64,000 nucleotides of DNA from a virus. Within the stretch, counting starts at the first letter, position 1; each line of letters starts with the position of its first letter. This document shows positions 63,705 through 64,000 of the stretch, piece after piece. The stretch is taken from positions 1-64,000 of the IMG/VR virus record IMGVR_UViG_3300044713_000064; one strand, 5' to 3'. The translations under genes and the position numbers were made by a program. The notes under the pieces were generated by a model. It saw nothing but the letters and a program-made list of their open reading frames with translations, did no database searches and was not told where the DNA came from.

Positions 63705-64000
63705 TTGACGACGATCCCAGCCTCGTTGTTTGTAAACGTCGTCCCGTCCGTCCTCTCGACCGTCGGCCAGGCCGTCAGTCTCAACGGCCTGATCCTGACG
63801 AGCAGCAACCGAGTCCCGCTTGGGGCGGTCTACAGCTTCTCAAGCGCGCCCGCAGTTGCCGCCTTCTTTGGGTCATCGTCCCAGGAAGCCCTGATGGCGG
63901 GCGGCGGCAGCGGCAAGGGCGCCGGGTATTTCGGCGGGTTCACCAACTCCAATTCGCTGCCGGGCGCGCTGCTGTTCGCGCAGTACAACGCCGCCGCCGT
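63705..64000 (+). CDS. Tail sheath protein (DUF3383), 5' part
   Basis: At least 98 aa from TTG 63705, with AGGAGG 8 nt upstream; runs off the window. IPASLFVNVVPSVLSTVGQA, VSLNGLILTSSNRVPLGAVY, FGSSSQEALMAGGGSGKGAG, SNSLPGALLFAQYNAA. This is the N-terminus of DUF3383, the contractile sheath of many myophages, with the conserved LNGL(I/F)LTxxxRxPxG and GAxLFAQY patterns. Confidence 0.85.
   Translation, partial: MTTIPASLFVNVVPSVLSTVGQAVSLNGLILTSSNRVPLGAVYSFSSAPAVAAFFGSSSQEALMAGGGSGKGAGYFGGFTNSNSLPGALLFAQYNAAA

Noticed and set aside
1-64000. Integrase, attachment site or lysogeny module
   Set aside because: No tyrosine or serine recombinase motif and no repressor with a cleavage domain seen; the missing part of the genome could still hold them.

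Overview
The window is about 64 kb of a tailed-phage genome with a contractile-tail (myovirus-type) module, or a contig from one. The base composition is GC-rich. The likely host is an alphaproteobacterium, probably Bradyrhizobium-like: the phage carries an outer-membrane barrel protein with the N-terminus typical of bradyrhizobial outer-membrane immunogenic proteins, and many small ORFs resemble those of Rhizobiales prophages. I see no integrase, no recognisable cI-type repressor, no tRNA, no IS element and no CRISPR array.

Layout. (1) 1-8.1 kb, plus strand: end of the baseplate module (baseplate J-like, DUF2612), then fibre/collar-type proteins with Sec signal peptides and an alpha/beta-hydrolase fused to a C1q-like domain. 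(2) 8.1-10.8 kb: lysis module, with an endolysin whose 5' end was invaded by an HNH-AP2 homing endonuclease, and a probable holin. (3) 10.9-13.5 kb: an outer-membrane protein, a strong terminator, and a five-gene membrane/coiled-coil cassette. (4) 26.4 down to 13.5 kb, minus strand: one long early operon read leftwards, with almost every gene translationally coupled to the next. It holds a recombination pair (ERF annealing protein and YqaJ-type exonuclease), a HIRAN protein, a DUF5131 protein, an SAM methyltransferase, many small zinc-ribbon proteins and two related homing-endonuclease-like genes. (5) 26.5-36.4 kb, mostly plus: a control region, RusA resolvase, two DNA methyltransferases, a PAPS-reductase-like protein, a replication gene containing an iteron-like origin, and many small genes. 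(6) 36.4-41.4 kb: packaging (small-terminase-like gene, DnaJ-domain protein, HNH nuclease, large terminase), closed by a strong terminator. (7) 41.4-43.1 kb: small genes, structured repeats and a GTTCAAA array. (8) 43.1-57.6 kb: head genes (a 982-aa portal, Mu F-like protein, Nudix/DUF2213 fusion, scaffold-like protein, cement protein, DUF2184 capsid, DUF4054, connector). (9) 57.6-64 kb: virion and fibre-like proteins, a GH5 glycosidase, a tail-terminator-like protein, and the start of a DUF3383 tail sheath.

The genome appears circularly permuted. The window opens in the baseplate and ends in the sheath, so the missing stretch (tube, tape measure, hub) would close the circle. Late functions are all plus-strand, while the early recombination operon runs the other way from a divergent control region near 26.4 kb. 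That region has a palindrome placed between a -35 and a -10 box, facing a small regulator gene that may have a leaderless transcript.

The least ordinary signals are: a GGkGATAAw motif seen in seven inter-gene or gene-junction regions; a cluster of nine GTTCAAA-like words between terminase and portal; a beta-rich repeat module in at least four different virion proteins; many fibre-like proteins with Sec signals, including two putative polysaccharide-active enzymes; and several unusual fusions. Function calls rest on motif recognition by eye and not on database searches.
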